Program-made: the position numbers and the translations under genes
Shown here: in pieces, positions 7,778 to 16,645 of the stretch
How positions within the stretch are numbered: position 1 is the first letter of the stretch
Layout: each line of letters begins with the position of its first letter
Assembly: GCF_000826105.1 (NCBI RefSeq)
Contig: NZ_CCYK01000007.1
Location: 1,674,001 to 1,738,000, forward strand
From: Pseudomonas massiliensis
Lineage (GTDB): Bacteria; Pseudomonadota; Gammaproteobacteria; Pseudomonadales; Pseudomonadaceae
DNA: 64,000 nt
Reading direction: 5' to 3'
The notes under the pieces: model-generated
Told to the model about the DNA's origin: nothing
The model's database searches: none
What the model saw: the letters and a program-made list of their open reading frames with translations, nothing else

Positions 7778-8197
7778 ATGACGACACTTTCTTCTGCTCC
7801 ATCCCGCTCTGAGCCCGTGGCCTTGATCGTAGAGGACGACGATGTGCTGCGCGAGCTGCTGACGGAAGTGATCCATGACATGGGCTGGGTGGTCTACACC
7901 GCTGGAACCGCCGATGCCGGCCTGTTGGCCTTCAATGATCATCATGAACTGGACCTGGTCATTACCGACGTGATCACCCCCGGATCCTTGAACGGATGGG
8001 ACCTGGCGACTGCGGTCTACGCCGCACGGCCTGAACTCCCCGTGATCATCACCAGTGGTTATTGCCGGCAGTTCGACCAGGCTTTGCCACCCAGCGCCTG
8101 CTTCCTGAAAAAGCCCTGGTCACTCAGTGTCCTCTGCAGCATGATCGAACAAAGGGCAGGCTTCCAGAGCGGGGGCAGTCATATCGGCCTGACCTGA
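7778..8197 (+). CDS. Stand-alone receiver-domain response regulator
   Basis: A 139-aa protein made of one CheY-like receiver domain: V-A-L-I-V-E-D-D-D-V-L-R-E-L-L at the start, phospho-acceptor aspartate in V-I-T-D-V-I-T-P-G, conserved threonine/serine in V-I-I-T-S-G, and lysine in F-L-K-K-P-W. It has no output domain. The ATG at 7778 is chosen because it starts shortly before the receiver; upstream in-frame starts would overlap the YfbU-like gene. It resembles the receiver protein at 36085-36450, sharing P-G-x-L-N/D-G-W and K-P-W. No kinase is adjacent. Confidence 0.8.
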   Translation: MTTLSSAPSRSEPVALIVEDDDVLRELLTEVIHDMGWVVYTAGTADAGLLAFNDHHELDLVITDVITPGSLNGWDLATAVYAARPELPVIITSGYCRQFDQALPPSACFLKKPWSLSVLCSMIEQRAGFQSGGSHIGLT

Positions 8198-8245
8198 GCG
8201 AATGGTGGCTCGGCCGGAGCGTGCCGGTCTTGCCGTTCAGGCGCC

Positions 8246-8518
8246 TTAGCCAGACGCTCGATCAGAGGCGTCATGACCTGTGATCGGAAATACCCGCAAA
8301 GGGGCTTGGGAACCCTTGCCGCGTAGTTCATTGATGGCGTGCAGTAGTACCACATAAAGCAGCCCTGGGTTCTGGTACTGCCTGGGCTGTAATGAGCGTT
8401 CGGCCTTGGCTGGAATCAATGGGTCGACAAGGGTGAGCAACATGTCTTCGCCGCGCATTTCGACATGATGCTTCAGCGGTGGATCTAGTTGAGCAAGCAG
8501 GGTTTTCAACGAATCCAT
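8246..8518 (-). CDS. DUF3509-like small protein
   Basis: A 90-aa protein from the ATG at 8518; a TTG at 8575 would add 19 residues. A P-L-I-P-A-K-A-E-R-S-L-x-P-R-Q-Y segment followed by L-L-Y-V-V-L-L-H-A-I-N-E-L-R resembles DUF3509, a family found mainly in Pseudomonas with unknown function. No membrane segment or signal peptide is seen. It is convergent with the receiver gene upstream. The family assignment is from memory of the pattern and is uncertain. Confidence 0.5.
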   Translation of the reverse strand: MDSLKTLLAQLDPPLKHHVEMRGEDMLLTLVDPLIPAKAERSLQPRQYQNPGLLYVVLLHAINELRGKGSQAPLRVFPITGHDASDRASG

Positions 8519-8719
8519 GGCAAGTTTCCAAGTCGTTACAAAACCATCGACCCATGCCTCAGAGTCGCGGTTCAACCGAGTATGAATCTATTGGACGGTG
8601 CGAAGCGCCTTGGCGAGCATTTCTGTGCTTAGCCGTCCCGGATCTGGGTTGAAAACAAAAGGCTGACAGTAGAAGGGAGGCAGCGTAAGCGGTCAGCCAG
8701 AGGGCCAACGCGGGGTAGA

Positions 8720-8805
8720 TGGTGCCCGAACCCGGGGTCGAACCGGGACGCCCAGGGGGCGAGGGATTTTAAGTCCCTTGCGTCTACCAATTTCGCCATT
8801 CGGGC
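8720..8805 (-). tRNA. tRNA-Leu (TAA)
   Basis: On the minus strand an 86-nt class II tRNA is visible: acceptor GCCCGAA / TTCGGGC, long variable arm, anticodon loop ACTTAAAAT (anticodon TAA), T-arm GGTTCGACCCC and an encoded ACCA 3' end. It lies about 1.9 kb from tRNA-Cys, in the opposite orientation. Confidence 0.95.
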
Positions 8806-9031
8806 GGTAGCGCGGTGTCGCGTGTCTGCGCCATAAGCCCTTGAACACAAAGCACTATCGACGACGGCTGAGAATATATACAGCTCGGCCGCCGGAGGCA
8901 AGGGAAAACCCTGGCAGGCCAGGCGCCTGGCCACCGACGCCGGCAGATGTCGGCAGAGGCCATCGAATCGCACTGAACCTGCCCTGGGCGTGGGAGTCGC
9001 ATCTACATTGACTCACATACGGGAGCGTTTC

Positions 9032-9889
9032 ATGAAACAGTACCCAATGCCGCCTTTCCCCAAGCAACCGCAGCCAGTGCCTGGTAGCCAGGCGAAGATG
9101 GATCCCGTCCCGGACTGTGGGGAAACTTCCTATAAAGGCTCAGGCCGCCTGGCGGGCAAGGTAGCCTTGATTACGGGGGCCGATAGTGGCATCGGGCGCG
9201 CGGTAGCTATCGCCTATGCGCGCGAAGGGGCTGACCTGGTACTCGGCTATTTGAACGAGCATGAAGACGCCCAGGATACCGCTCGCCTGGTCAAGGAAGC
9301 AGGTCGTGAATGCCTGCTCGTTCCTGGTGACCTGGCTCAGCGCGAGACCTGTCTGGATCTGGTCAGGCAGACGGTCGACCGCTTCGGTCGCATCGATGTA
9401 CTGGTCAACAACGCCGCTTTCCAGATGACTCATCAGAGCCTCGAGGAGATCCCGGACGAGGAGTGGGTGCATACGTTCAACGTCAATATCACCGCCATGT
9501 TCCGCATCTGCCAGGCCGCGGTGCCGTATATGCCGGCGGGCGGCTCTATCATCAATACTTCGTCGGTTAACTCTGACAACCCCACGCCGCAGCTCCTTGC
9601 CTACGCCTCCACCAAGGGCGCCATCGCCAACTTCAGCGCAGGGCTGGCCCAGATGCTCGGGCCGAAGAATATCCGCGTCAACAGTGTCGCGCCGGGGCCC
9701 ATCTGGACGCCATTGATCGTGGCCACCATGCCGGAAGACCAAGCCAGCCAGTTCGGCTCCCAGACACCACTGGGACGTCCCGGCCAGCCGGTGGAGGTGG
9801 CGCCTATCTACGTCATGCTGGGTTCGGATGAGTCCAGCTATATCTCTGGCACCCGTTTCGGGGTTACCGGAGGCAAGCCGATCCTGTAG
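9032..9889 (+). CDS. Short-chain dehydrogenase/reductase, YghA-like
   Basis: A 285-aa SDR of the subgroup with a long proline-rich N-terminal extension (about 45 residues, P-M-P-P-F-P-K-Q-P-Q-P), typical of the YghA/general stress 39-like proteins. The Rossmann cofactor motif T-G-A-D-S-G-I-G-R, N-N-A-A, catalytic serine (N-T-S-S-V) and Y-A-S-T-K are all present, so it should be an active NAD(P)-dependent oxidoreductase. The substrate is not evident; relatives reduce aldehydes or are stress induced. The start at 9032 is the first ATG before the extension. The phosphatase gene follows after 9 nt and may be cotranscribed. Confidence 0.9.
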   Translation: MKQYPMPPFPKQPQPVPGSQAKMDPVPDCGETSYKGSGRLAGKVALITGADSGIGRAVAIAYAREGADLVLGYLNEHEDAQDTARLVKEAGRECLLVPGDLAQRETCLDLVRQTVDRFGRIDVLVNNAAFQMTHQSLEEIPDEEWVHTFNVNITAMFRICQAAVPYMPAGGSIINTSSVNSDNPTPQLLAYASTKGAIANFSAGLAQMLGPKNIRVNSVAPGPIWTPLIVATMPEDQASQFGSQTPLGRPGQPVEVAPIYVMLGSDESSYISGTRFGVTGGKPIL

Positions 9890-9898
9890 GGAGGCATC

Positions 9899-10579
9899 AT
9901 GTCGGCAGTACTCAGCTTTGGCATCAACACCGATGGCCGTGATTTTGTCGTCGGTGACGTACATGGATGTTTCGATCGCCTGCAGGCGCTGCTGAGCAAG
10001 GTCGACTTCGATACCCGAAATGACCGTCTGTTCTGTGTAGGCGACCTTATCGACCATGGGCCCTTGTCCCACGAGGTGCTCGATTGGCTGGCCGAGCCCT
10101 GGATGTTCTCGGTGCGCGGTAACCATGAGCAGCGCCTGGTGGAAGCCTTCGCGCAGGACGAAGCTCAATGGTGGCGCTTGAGCGAGCACTTTGCCTGGCT
10201 GTTGGGCCGACCGGTGTACGAGCAGTTCGAGTTCGTCCTGCAACTGTCTAGCCTTCCCCTGGCCATCGAGGTGTCCACGGCCCGGGGAATAGCCGCCGTG
10301 GTGCACTCGGGATGCGCGGGACTCCAGTGGTGGGACTTCAGGGAAGCCTTGCGTCGAGGTGAGCCTGCGGCGGTCAAGACAGCGGTCTACCAGCGAGTCC
10401 AGCGGCCCACCGAACCCATTCTCGGGCTCGAGGCGTTGATGGTGGGGCATACTCCTGGCAAACGGGTCCGGCAGGCAGGCAATGTTTGGTATCTGGATAC
10501 TGCTGCGGTGAAGGGCGGCCAGCTCAGCGCAGCCTGCCTCGCCGATGGGGCGGTATATAGCGTGCGTGGTAGGCACTGA
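9899..10579 (+). CDS. PPP-family serine/threonine metallophosphatase (PrpA/lambda type)
   Basis: A 226-aa calcineurin-like phosphatase with the three diagnostic motifs: G-D-V-H-G-C (residues about 19-24), G-D-L-I-D-H-G (about 47-53) and R-G-N-H-E-Q (about 73-78). These bind two metal ions. The size and motifs match bacterial PrpA/PrpB and phage lambda phosphatase, which remove phosphate from serine, threonine or histidine. The ATG at 9899 follows GGGAGG. It is a likely second gene of an operon with the short-chain dehydrogenase and ends 3 nt from the convergent DUF6555-like gene. Confidence 0.88.
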   Translation: MSAVLSFGINTDGRDFVVGDVHGCFDRLQALLSKVDFDTRNDRLFCVGDLIDHGPLSHEVLDWLAEPWMFSVRGNHEQRLVEAFAQDEAQWWRLSEHFAWLLGRPVYEQFEFVLQLSSLPLAIEVSTARGIAAVVHSGCAGLQWWDFREALRRGEPAAVKTAVYQRVQRPTEPILGLEALMVGHTPGKRVRQAGNVWYLDTAAVKGGQLSAACLADGAVYSVRGRH

Positions 10580-10582
10580 GCG

Positions 10583-10813
10583 TCAAGACAGCTCTCGAAA
10601 GTCCACATCGCTCAGGCCGCAACCTTCGGCCCGGCGGCGTAGAGCCTGGGTATCGCCACCGAGCGCGGTGACACCGTACAGCTGAACCGCGCCGCAATGA
10701 AGCGAAGCGTAATACCAGGCGTCGGCTTTGGTCATGCGGGAGTCCGCCTGGGTGAAGGCTCGGGTCTGGCCCTTGTATCGGTAACGAATCATATACTGCT
10801 TACGGCGTTCCAT
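10583..10813 (-). CDS. DUF6555-like small protein
   Basis: A 76-aa protein starting at the ATG at 10813 behind AAGGAAGAGG. It has the pattern Y-M-I-R-Y-R-Y-K-G-Q-T-R-A-F then M-T-K-A-D-A-W-Y-Y-A, which resembles a small Pseudomonas family (DUF6555) with a hydrophobic-charged opening and an x-A-E/D-A-W motif. The function is unknown. It is divergent from the bacteriophytochrome gene with about 240 nt between them. Confidence 0.5.
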   Translation of the reverse strand: MERRKQYMIRYRYKGQTRAFTQADSRMTKADAWYYASLHCGAVQLYGVTALGGDTQALRRRAEGCGLSDVDFRELS

Positions 10814-11054
10814 TGCTGTGCCTCTTCCTTGTCCGGCATAGGGTCCCTGGTCGGATCCAACGATTCCCATCGCGGACAAGTCTAGCCTTGCCGTCAGCAT
10901 GGCGCCAGGTATGCCCAAGGAACACGCTCTGGCGCAGGCGTCGAAGCCGCGTTCATTTCTTTCTATTAATGGAAATGCATCCCAAGGCTCTGCTGGTTTC
11001 TGTACAAGTCTGTTAAGGTATTGTCCAATTATTAGCGTTACCCCGGAGCCTGCA

Positions 11055-13301
11055 GTGACCATACGTGAATCGGACGAGGCCCTTGCCGCTGCGATCGAGC
11101 AATGCGCGCGCGAGCCTATTCAGATTCCAGGGAGTATCCAGCCCCATGGCTTCCTGCTTGCGCTGGACCCTGACAACCTCGCCATTCTTCAAGCCAGCGA
11201 GAACGTCGATCACTGGCTGGGGCTCGACGCGCCCAGTCTGATAGGCCAGGCCCTGAGTGCCTTGGTGGCGGATCCTGACCACCTGGTGCAGCGGCTCCGC
11301 GACACTCCCACCGACGACCCGCATCCGTTCCATCTTGGAGATGTACGGTTCGTCAGCCCTGGAGCCAAGGGCGCCTACGCGATACTGCTGCACCGCTGGG
11401 ATTCGGTGCTGATTGCCGAGTTCGAGCCGGCCACCGATGTGGTCGCGGTCTACGGGCGGCTGTATCCCTTGGTGCGCGCCTTCGTTACCGAGCTTCAGGA
11501 TATTCAGGGGGTAGAGGCGCTTTGCCGGCGCGCCGTGGCTGAGGTAAAGCGCCTGACCGGCTTCGGTCGCGTCAAGGCGTACCGTTTCGACGCCGCGGGC
11601 AATGGCCTGGTTCTGGCAGAAGAAGCCGATCCGGGTTATCCCAGCTACCTTGGCATGTGCTTCCCCGCCAGCGATATTCCACCCCAGGCGCGGGCGCTCT
11701 ATTGCGCCAATCGCATCCGGCTGATCCAGGATGCCAACTACCGGCCGGCCCGTCTGGTGCCTTTGGATAACCCGAAAACCCAGCGTGCGCTGGACCTCAG
11801 CCATTGCGCGCTGCGCAGCGTGTCGCCGGTACATCTGCAATACATGCGCAACATGGGCACCCTGGCTTCCATGTCCGTTTCCATCGTAGTGCGCGGTCGG
11901 CTCTGGGGGCTGGTGTCCTGCCATAATGCCGAGCCCCGTCCGTTGGGCTTCCAGGTGCGTACCGCCTGCGAGCTATTGGGCAGCGTACTGTCGCTACAGA
12001 TCGAGGCTCGCGAAGCCCACGGCGATACCCAGCGGCTGCTTGGCCTGCGCCAGCACGTGGTGCGCCTGCTGTCCGCCATGGCGGATTGGGACAGCGTGGC
12101 GGACGGCCTGCTTTCCGTACCCGAGATCTTCCTCGGCTTCGCCGACGCCGGGGGCGCCAGCATCGTCAGCGAAGGCCGCTGCGAGTCAGTCGGGCACACG
12201 CCCCCCGCGCAGGTTGTCGAGGCCCTGGTGCAATGGCTAGGGCGCGCGGAGGGCGGTGACGTCTTCCACACTGACAATGTCGGTCGGGACGTACCTGCCC
12301 ACTGTGGGCTCGCCGCCCACGCCGCCGGAGTGCTGGCGGTCGCCATCTCGAAGCTGCATAACCACTACCTGCTCTGGTTCCGCCCGGAGCACGCGCATAC
12401 CATCGACTGGGCGGGGCGCCCAGAAAAAAACGTTGCGGCCGAAGGTACACTGCATCCGCGCAATAGCTTCGATAAATGGCGCGAGGAAATCCGCGGATTT
12501 TCAAAACCCTGGGACGGCCTGGTGGTGGATGCGGTGGAGGAGTTGCGCAACGCGGTACTGGGCATCGTGCTGCGCAAGGCCGAAGAAATGGCCGCGCTGG
12601 CGGGTGAGCTGACAAAGTCCAACAAGGAGTTGGAAGCCTTCTCTTATAGCGTCTCGCATGACCTGCGCGCCCCGTTGCGTCATATCGCCGGCTATGCCGA
12701 GCTGCTGACCGACTTCGACGGCGACAAGCTATCGGACCGTGGCATGCGCTTTTTGGAACACATCGCCGATTCGGCCCGTTTCGCCGGCACGTTGGTAGAC
12801 AACCTGCTGAGCTTCTCGCAGATGGGCCGTTCCGCGCTCCGACACTCGGACGTGAACCTCAACGCTCTGGTCGAGGCGATCCAGGAAGAAATGACTCCCG
12901 ATTACGAGGGTCGGGAGGTCCAGTGGAAGGTCGCGCGCCTGCCAGTGGTCATCGGCGATGCCGCGTTCCTGCATCTGGCGCTGCGCAACCTGCTTTCCAA
13001 TGCGCTCAAGTACAGCCGCGAGCGCGCGCCTGCGGTGATCGAGGTCGGGGCCTACCATGACGACCCGCTCGCCCAGACCGTGGTGTTCGTCAAGGATAAC
13101 GGCGTAGGGTTCGACATGTCCTATGCCTCCAAGCTGTTCGGTGTGTTCCAACGACTGCACCGCATGGAAGAATTCGAGGGTACCGGTATTGGCCTGGCCA
13201 GTGTGCGGCGCATCATCGAGCGTCACAAGGGACGTGTCTGGGCGGAAAGTGTGATCGGAGAGGGCGCCACCTTCTATTTTTCGCTTCCCGATCAACAATG
13301 A
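11055..13301 (+). CDS. bphP: Bacteriophytochrome histidine kinase
   Basis: A 748-aa red/far-red light sensor. Residue 17 is the N-terminal cysteine expected to bind biliverdin, in the context C-A-R-E-P-I-Q-I-P-G-S-I-Q-P-H-G. The PAS domain, the GAF domain with F-P-A-S-D-I-P-P-Q-A-R (tongue/PASDIP motif) and the PHY domain follow, then a HisKA domain with the phosphorylated histidine near residue 535 (S-V-S-H-D-L-R-A-P-L-R) and a HATPase domain. The start is GTG at 11055 after CGGAG; a longer frame from 10899 adds residues that do not match the family. A receiver protein and a hybrid kinase follow in the same direction. No haem oxygenase gene (bphO) is adjacent. Confidence 0.93.
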   Translation: MTIRESDEALAAAIEQCAREPIQIPGSIQPHGFLLALDPDNLAILQASENVDHWLGLDAPSLIGQALSALVADPDHLVQRLRDTPTDDPHPFHLGDVRFVSPGAKGAYAILLHRWDSVLIAEFEPATDVVAVYGRLYPLVRAFVTELQDIQGVEALCRRAVAEVKRLTGFGRVKAYRFDAAGNGLVLAEEADPGYPSYLGMCFPASDIPPQARALYCANRIRLIQDANYRPARLVPLDNPKTQRALDLSHCALRSVSPVHLQYMRNMGTLASMSVSIVVRGRLWGLVSCHNAEPRPLGFQVRTACELLGSVLSLQIEAREAHGDTQRLLGLRQHVVRLLSAMADWDSVADGLLSVPEIFLGFADAGGASIVSEGRCESVGHTPPAQVVEALVQWLGRAEGGDVFHTDNVGRDVPAHCGLAAHAAGVLAVAISKLHNHYLLWFRPEHAHTIDWAGRPEKNVAAEGTLHPRNSFDKWREEIRGFSKPWDGLVVDAVEELRNAVLGIVLRKAEEMAALAGELTKSNKELEAFSYSVSHDLRAPLRHIAGYAELLTDFDGDKLSDRGMRFLEHIADSARFAGTLVDNLLSFSQMGRSALRHSDVNLNALVEAIQEEMTPDYEGREVQWKVARLPVVIGDAAFLHLALRNLLSNALKYSRERAPAVIEVGAYHDDPLAQTVVFVKDNGVGFDMSYASKLFGVFQRLHRMEEFEGTGIGLASVRRIIERHKGRVWAESVIGEGATFYFSLPDQQ

Positions 13302-13331
13302 CTTGCGTTCCTGACCCTTATTGAGGTTTCC

Positions 13332-13793
13332 ATGCTTAAGCCTATCCTTCTGGTGGAAGATAATCCCCGGGACCTGGAACTGACCCTGGTCGCGCTGGAA
13401 AGAAGCCAGTTGGCCAACGAAGTCATTGTCATGCGCGACGGTGCCGAGGCCCTGGACTATCTCCTGCGTAAAGGCGCCTATGCCAACCGCAGCGAAGGTA
13501 ACCCGGCCGTGCTCTTGCTGGACCTGAAACTGCCGAAGGTCGATGGCCTCGAGGTGCTCAAGGCGGTGCGTGGGGATGAAAACCTGCGCAGCATCCCGAC
13601 GGTCATGCTGACATCGTCCCGGGAGCAACCGGATTTGCAACAGGCCTACGAATTGGGCGTAAACGCGTATGTGGTCAAGCCAGTTGAATTCAAGGAGTTC
13701 GTGTCCGCGATCTCCGACCTGGGCCTTTTCTGGGCCGTGCTCAATGAGCCACCGCCCGGGTCGCTGCGCCTGAAGCGTCGTACTGCCCACTGA
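13332..13793 (+). CDS. Receiver-domain response regulator of the phytochrome locus (Rcp1-like)
   Basis: A 153-aa single-receiver protein: V-E-D-N-P-R-D-L-E-L-T at the N-terminus, phospho-acceptor aspartate in L-L-L-D-L-K-L-P, T-S in M-L-T-S-S-R and lysine in V-V-K-P-V. The extended form with Y-L-L-R-K-G-A-Y matches the Rcp1-type receivers that partner phytochromes. It lies 30 nt after bphP in the same direction, so it is very probably the cognate regulator. It has no DNA-binding domain; output would go through a further partner, possibly the hybrid kinase that follows. Confidence 0.88.
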   Translation: MLKPILLVEDNPRDLELTLVALERSQLANEVIVMRDGAEALDYLLRKGAYANRSEGNPAVLLLDLKLPKVDGLEVLKAVRGDENLRSIPTVMLTSSREQPDLQQAYELGVNAYVVKPVEFKEFVSAISDLGLFWAVLNEPPPGSLRLKRRTAH

Positions 13794-13823
13794 CCCGCCG
13801 TCCGCCCCCTCGAGAGCCCTGCC

Positions 13824-16229
13824 GTGCCCCATACCGCGCCACTCAAGTTGTTGCTGATCGAAGACAGCAGCCGCGACGCCGAACTGACGCTTTTCGCGCT
13901 GGAACGCAGCGGATTGCGGTTCGAAGCCCAAGTGGCGCATCACCACAGCATGGTAGCAAACATGCTGCGGGGCGAGACCTTCGACTTGATTCTCAGCGAT
14001 GTGGTATTGCCCGGCTCATCAGGGGAGCAAGTCCTGGCCATTGCGAGACAGTTAGCGCCAAAAACGCCCTTTATCTTCATTTCCGGCGTGTTCGGTGAGG
14101 AACATGCCGTCAAGATGATGCGCCAGGGCGCCACGGACTATGTACTCAAGCAGAGCCTGCCGCTGCTGCCCGCCGCAGTCAAGCGAGCCTTGGCCGAGGT
14201 ACATGAACGACGCCAGCGTGAGCTGGCCGAGCAAAACCTGCATGAAGCCGAGTCGCGCGCGCGCATTGCCATCGAGGCCGCGCGCATGGGCACCTGGGAG
14301 CTCAACCCGGTAACCGGCGTGCTGAGCTGGGATGAACGCATGCGGGTGATGTATGAATTGCCGGCTGATGCAGTAGTGGACCTGAACCTGTTCTACTCCA
14401 CCATCCACCCTGAAGACCTTTCATCCGTCCGGGATCGCGTCGAAGCTGCCCTGGCTGCGGGTACAGACCATTCCTACCAGGTGCAATACCGGGTGCGCTT
14501 GCCCAGCGGCTCGGAGCGTTGGTTCGCCAGTAGTGGCCGCTCCAGTTTCGCCGGGGGGCGCTGTGTGCGTTTCAGTGGGGTGCTGCAGGATATCACCGAG
14601 CAGAAGGAAACCACCGAGGCCCTGGAGCGGCTGAACGACCTGCTTGGGGACCGCGTGCAAAAGCGAACCCGCGAGCGCGATCGTACCTGGGAGTTGTCCC
14701 GGGAGTTGTTGGGGGTGCTGCATTTCGACATGTCGCCCGCCGCCCTCAACCCGGCCTGGGAGAGCACCCTCGGTTGGCCACGCTCGAAGCTGACCGGGAT
14801 GCAACTGTGGAGCCTGGTGCATCCCGATGACCTGATCTCGACCCAGCGGGAGGTAGAGAACGTGGCGGTGGGCATCGTCTCCAGTCGCTTCGTCAACCGC
14901 ATGCGTCATGCTGACGGCGAGTACCGCTGGCTGTCGTGGACCATAGTCCCGGATGAAGGAATGATGTACGCGGTGGCCCGGGATATCACCAGCGAGCGCG
15001 CTGTGCTCGACGAGCTGGCGGCGACCAATGAGCGCTTGCGCGAGCAGATCCGCGAGCGGGAACGGATCGAGGCCGCCCTGCAGCAGATGCAGCGCCTGGA
15101 GGCCGTGGGCCAGCTCACCGCTGGTGTCGCCCATGACTTCAACAACCTGCTGACGGTGATCCTGGCCAGCGCGAACTTCCTGATCCGCGACCTGGCCAAG
15201 GGCAATTTCGCCCGTTTCGGCAGCCGCCTGCACAGTATCCAGGAAGCCGCGGAGCGGGGCGCCCGCCTGACCGGTCAGCTGCTGGCCTTCTCCCGTCGTC
15301 AGCGCCTTGAACCGGCACCGGTCAGTCTGAACGATACGGTGTCGGGCATGCTTGACTTGCTCCAGCGTACCCTGGGCGGAAGCATCTGGATCGAAACCGA
15401 GAAGGACCCGGCGCTGTGGAATGCCTTGGTCGACGCTACCCAGACCGAGATGATCATTCTCAACCTGGCGATCAACGCCCGGGATGCCATGCCGGACGGC
15501 GGCACCTTGCGCCTGACCACCGCCAACGAAACCGTTACCGCCCGGCCAAGTCGGCCGGAAGACCCGGAGCCGGGTGACTACGTAGTGCTCACTATCCGCG
15601 ATTCCGGTTCCGGCATGCCCGCAGAGGTCCTGGCCAAGGCATTCGAACCTTTCTTCACCACCAAGGAAGTGGGTAAGGGGTCCGGGTTGGGCCTGGCCCA
15701 GGTATTCGGCTTTGCCAAACAGTCAGGCGGGGGCGTAGCCATTGAAACGGCGGTGGGGGAAGGCACTGCGGTGAAGGTTTACTTGCCAGGGGTACGTGCG
15801 CCCAGCCTGCCAATAGCCGAGCGCGTGTCCGACGACGGCCTGCCACCTCCCGATGGCCTGCGTCACCGTGTACTGCTGGTAGACGACGATCCGAACGTGC
15901 GTCAGGTGACCGCGCTGCTACTCGATGCCTTGGGTTATGAGGTAACGGAGGCTGACGGCGCGAACCAGGCCCTGCAACGACTGGACGATAGCATCGACCT
16001 GCTGCTAACCGATTTCGCAATGCCAGGCGCCAACGGCGCTGAATTGGCTCGAGAGGCCCGTCGCCGTTTCGCTCGGTTGCCGGTGGTGTTCATTACCGGT
16101 TATGCCCAGGTCGGTGGCCTGGATGAGGGCCAGTTCCCTATCGTGCAGAAACCCTTCCGTGAGGAAGAGCTGGCGCTCAAGCTTCGCCATGCCTTGGCTG
16201 CGCCCGTTCCGTCGGACTCGCCCACCTGA
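13824..16229 (+). CDS. Hybrid sensor kinase with receiver domains at both ends
   Basis: An 801-aa protein starting at GTG 13824. The order is an N-terminal receiver (L-L-I-E-D-S-S-R-D-A-E-L-T, acceptor in I-L-S-D-V-V-L-P-G), two PAS folds (about residues 140-260 and 280-400), a HisKA with A-G-V-A-H-D-F-N-N-L-L-T, a HATPase (D-S-G-S-G-M-P, G-S-G-L-G-L-A-Q) and a C-terminal receiver (L-L-T-D-F-A-M-P-G). It has no membrane segment, so it should be cytoplasmic. It follows bphP and its receiver by 30 nt and is likely part of a light-driven phosphorelay. The kinase core resembles the gene at 38974-41142. Confidence 0.88.
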   Translation: MPHTAPLKLLLIEDSSRDAELTLFALERSGLRFEAQVAHHHSMVANMLRGETFDLILSDVVLPGSSGEQVLAIARQLAPKTPFIFISGVFGEEHAVKMMRQGATDYVLKQSLPLLPAAVKRALAEVHERRQRELAEQNLHEAESRARIAIEAARMGTWELNPVTGVLSWDERMRVMYELPADAVVDLNLFYSTIHPEDLSSVRDRVEAALAAGTDHSYQVQYRVRLPSGSERWFASSGRSSFAGGRCVRFSGVLQDITEQKETTEALERLNDLLGDRVQKRTRERDRTWELSRELLGVLHFDMSPAALNPAWESTLGWPRSKLTGMQLWSLVHPDDLISTQREVENVAVGIVSSRFVNRMRHADGEYRWLSWTIVPDEGMMYAVARDITSERAVLDELAATNERLREQIRERERIEAALQQMQRLEAVGQLTAGVAHDFNNLLTVILASANFLIRDLAKGNFARFGSRLHSIQEAAERGARLTGQLLAFSRRQRLEPAPVSLNDTVSGMLDLLQRTLGGSIWIETEKDPALWNALVDATQTEMIILNLAINARDAMPDGGTLRLTTANETVTARPSRPEDPEPGDYVVLTIRDSGSGMPAEVLAKAFEPFFTTKEVGKGSGLGLAQVFGFAKQSGGGVAIETAVGEGTAVKVYLPGVRAPSLPIAERVSDDGLPPPDGLRHRVLLVDDDPNVRQVTALLLDALGYEVTEADGANQALQRLDDSIDLLLTDFAMPGANGAELAREARRRFARLPVVFITGYAQVGGLDEGQFPIVQKPFREEELALKLRHALAAPVPSDSPT

Positions 16230-16294
16230 ACCATCCTGGCGATTTCAAGGTCTGTAAGGAAACACAACCAGACCCAAAGTCATAGGGGGCTTGC

Positions 16295-16600
16295 ATGGGA
16301 CACGAACACGAAGATTGGGTGCCCGCTGATCATTCGCCTCTGGAGCATCTCGAGACCCTGAAAAATGGGACTCATATCCAGGTCACTGTCCGGCAGCTAG
16401 GGCCGGACCGCTATGAAAGCCGCATCGTCGTCACTGATGGCAATGGAACCGTGCTCAAGAGCCCGCCTCCCAAGCTTCGGGAACAGGATCCGGGGCCAGC
16501 GGCTGATGTGCTCAAGTTCGCCGTGGACGAAGCCAAGCGCATCGCCGGCGGCCTGGCCGGCGCTCCGCTGGACGACCATAACCAGGCAACGCCCATCTGA
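16295..16600 (+). CDS. Small hypothetical protein
   Basis: A 101-aa protein from the ATG at 16295 behind AGGGGGC. It is hydrophilic, histidine-rich at the start (M-G-H-E-H-E-D-W) and has a D-R-Y-E-S-R-I-V-V-T-D-G-N-G segment like a small beta domain. I do not recognise the family. It lies 65 nt after the hybrid kinase and is convergent with the efflux operon, from which it is separated by a stem-loop. Confidence 0.6.
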   Translation: MGHEHEDWVPADHSPLEHLETLKNGTHIQVTVRQLGPDRYESRIVVTDGNGTVLKSPPPKLREQDPGPAADVLKFAVDEAKRIAGGLAGAPLDDHNQATPI

Positions 16601-16611
16601 CCAAGAGCCAC

Positions 16612-16639
16612 GCCGGCTGCCTGAACAGGGACAGCCGGC
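16612..16639. terminator. Stem-loop between convergent operons
   Basis: A perfect 8-bp stem GCCGGCTG / CAGCCGGC encloses a 12-nt loop that itself contains CCTG-AA-CAGG. It is located between the ends of the 101-aa gene and the oprN-like gene. Neither strand has a T-run, so it may act as a weak bidirectional terminator or as a 3'-end stabiliser. Confidence 0.45.
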
Positions 16640-16645
16640 GGGACT

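Noticed and set aside
9140..10576. 478-aa antisense frame across the SDR and phosphatase genes
   Set aside because: It mirrors the codon structure of the two real genes and has no domain or ribosome site.
12729..13946. 405-aa antisense frame across bphP and its receiver
   Set aside because: It is a shadow frame crossing two real genes and their gap.
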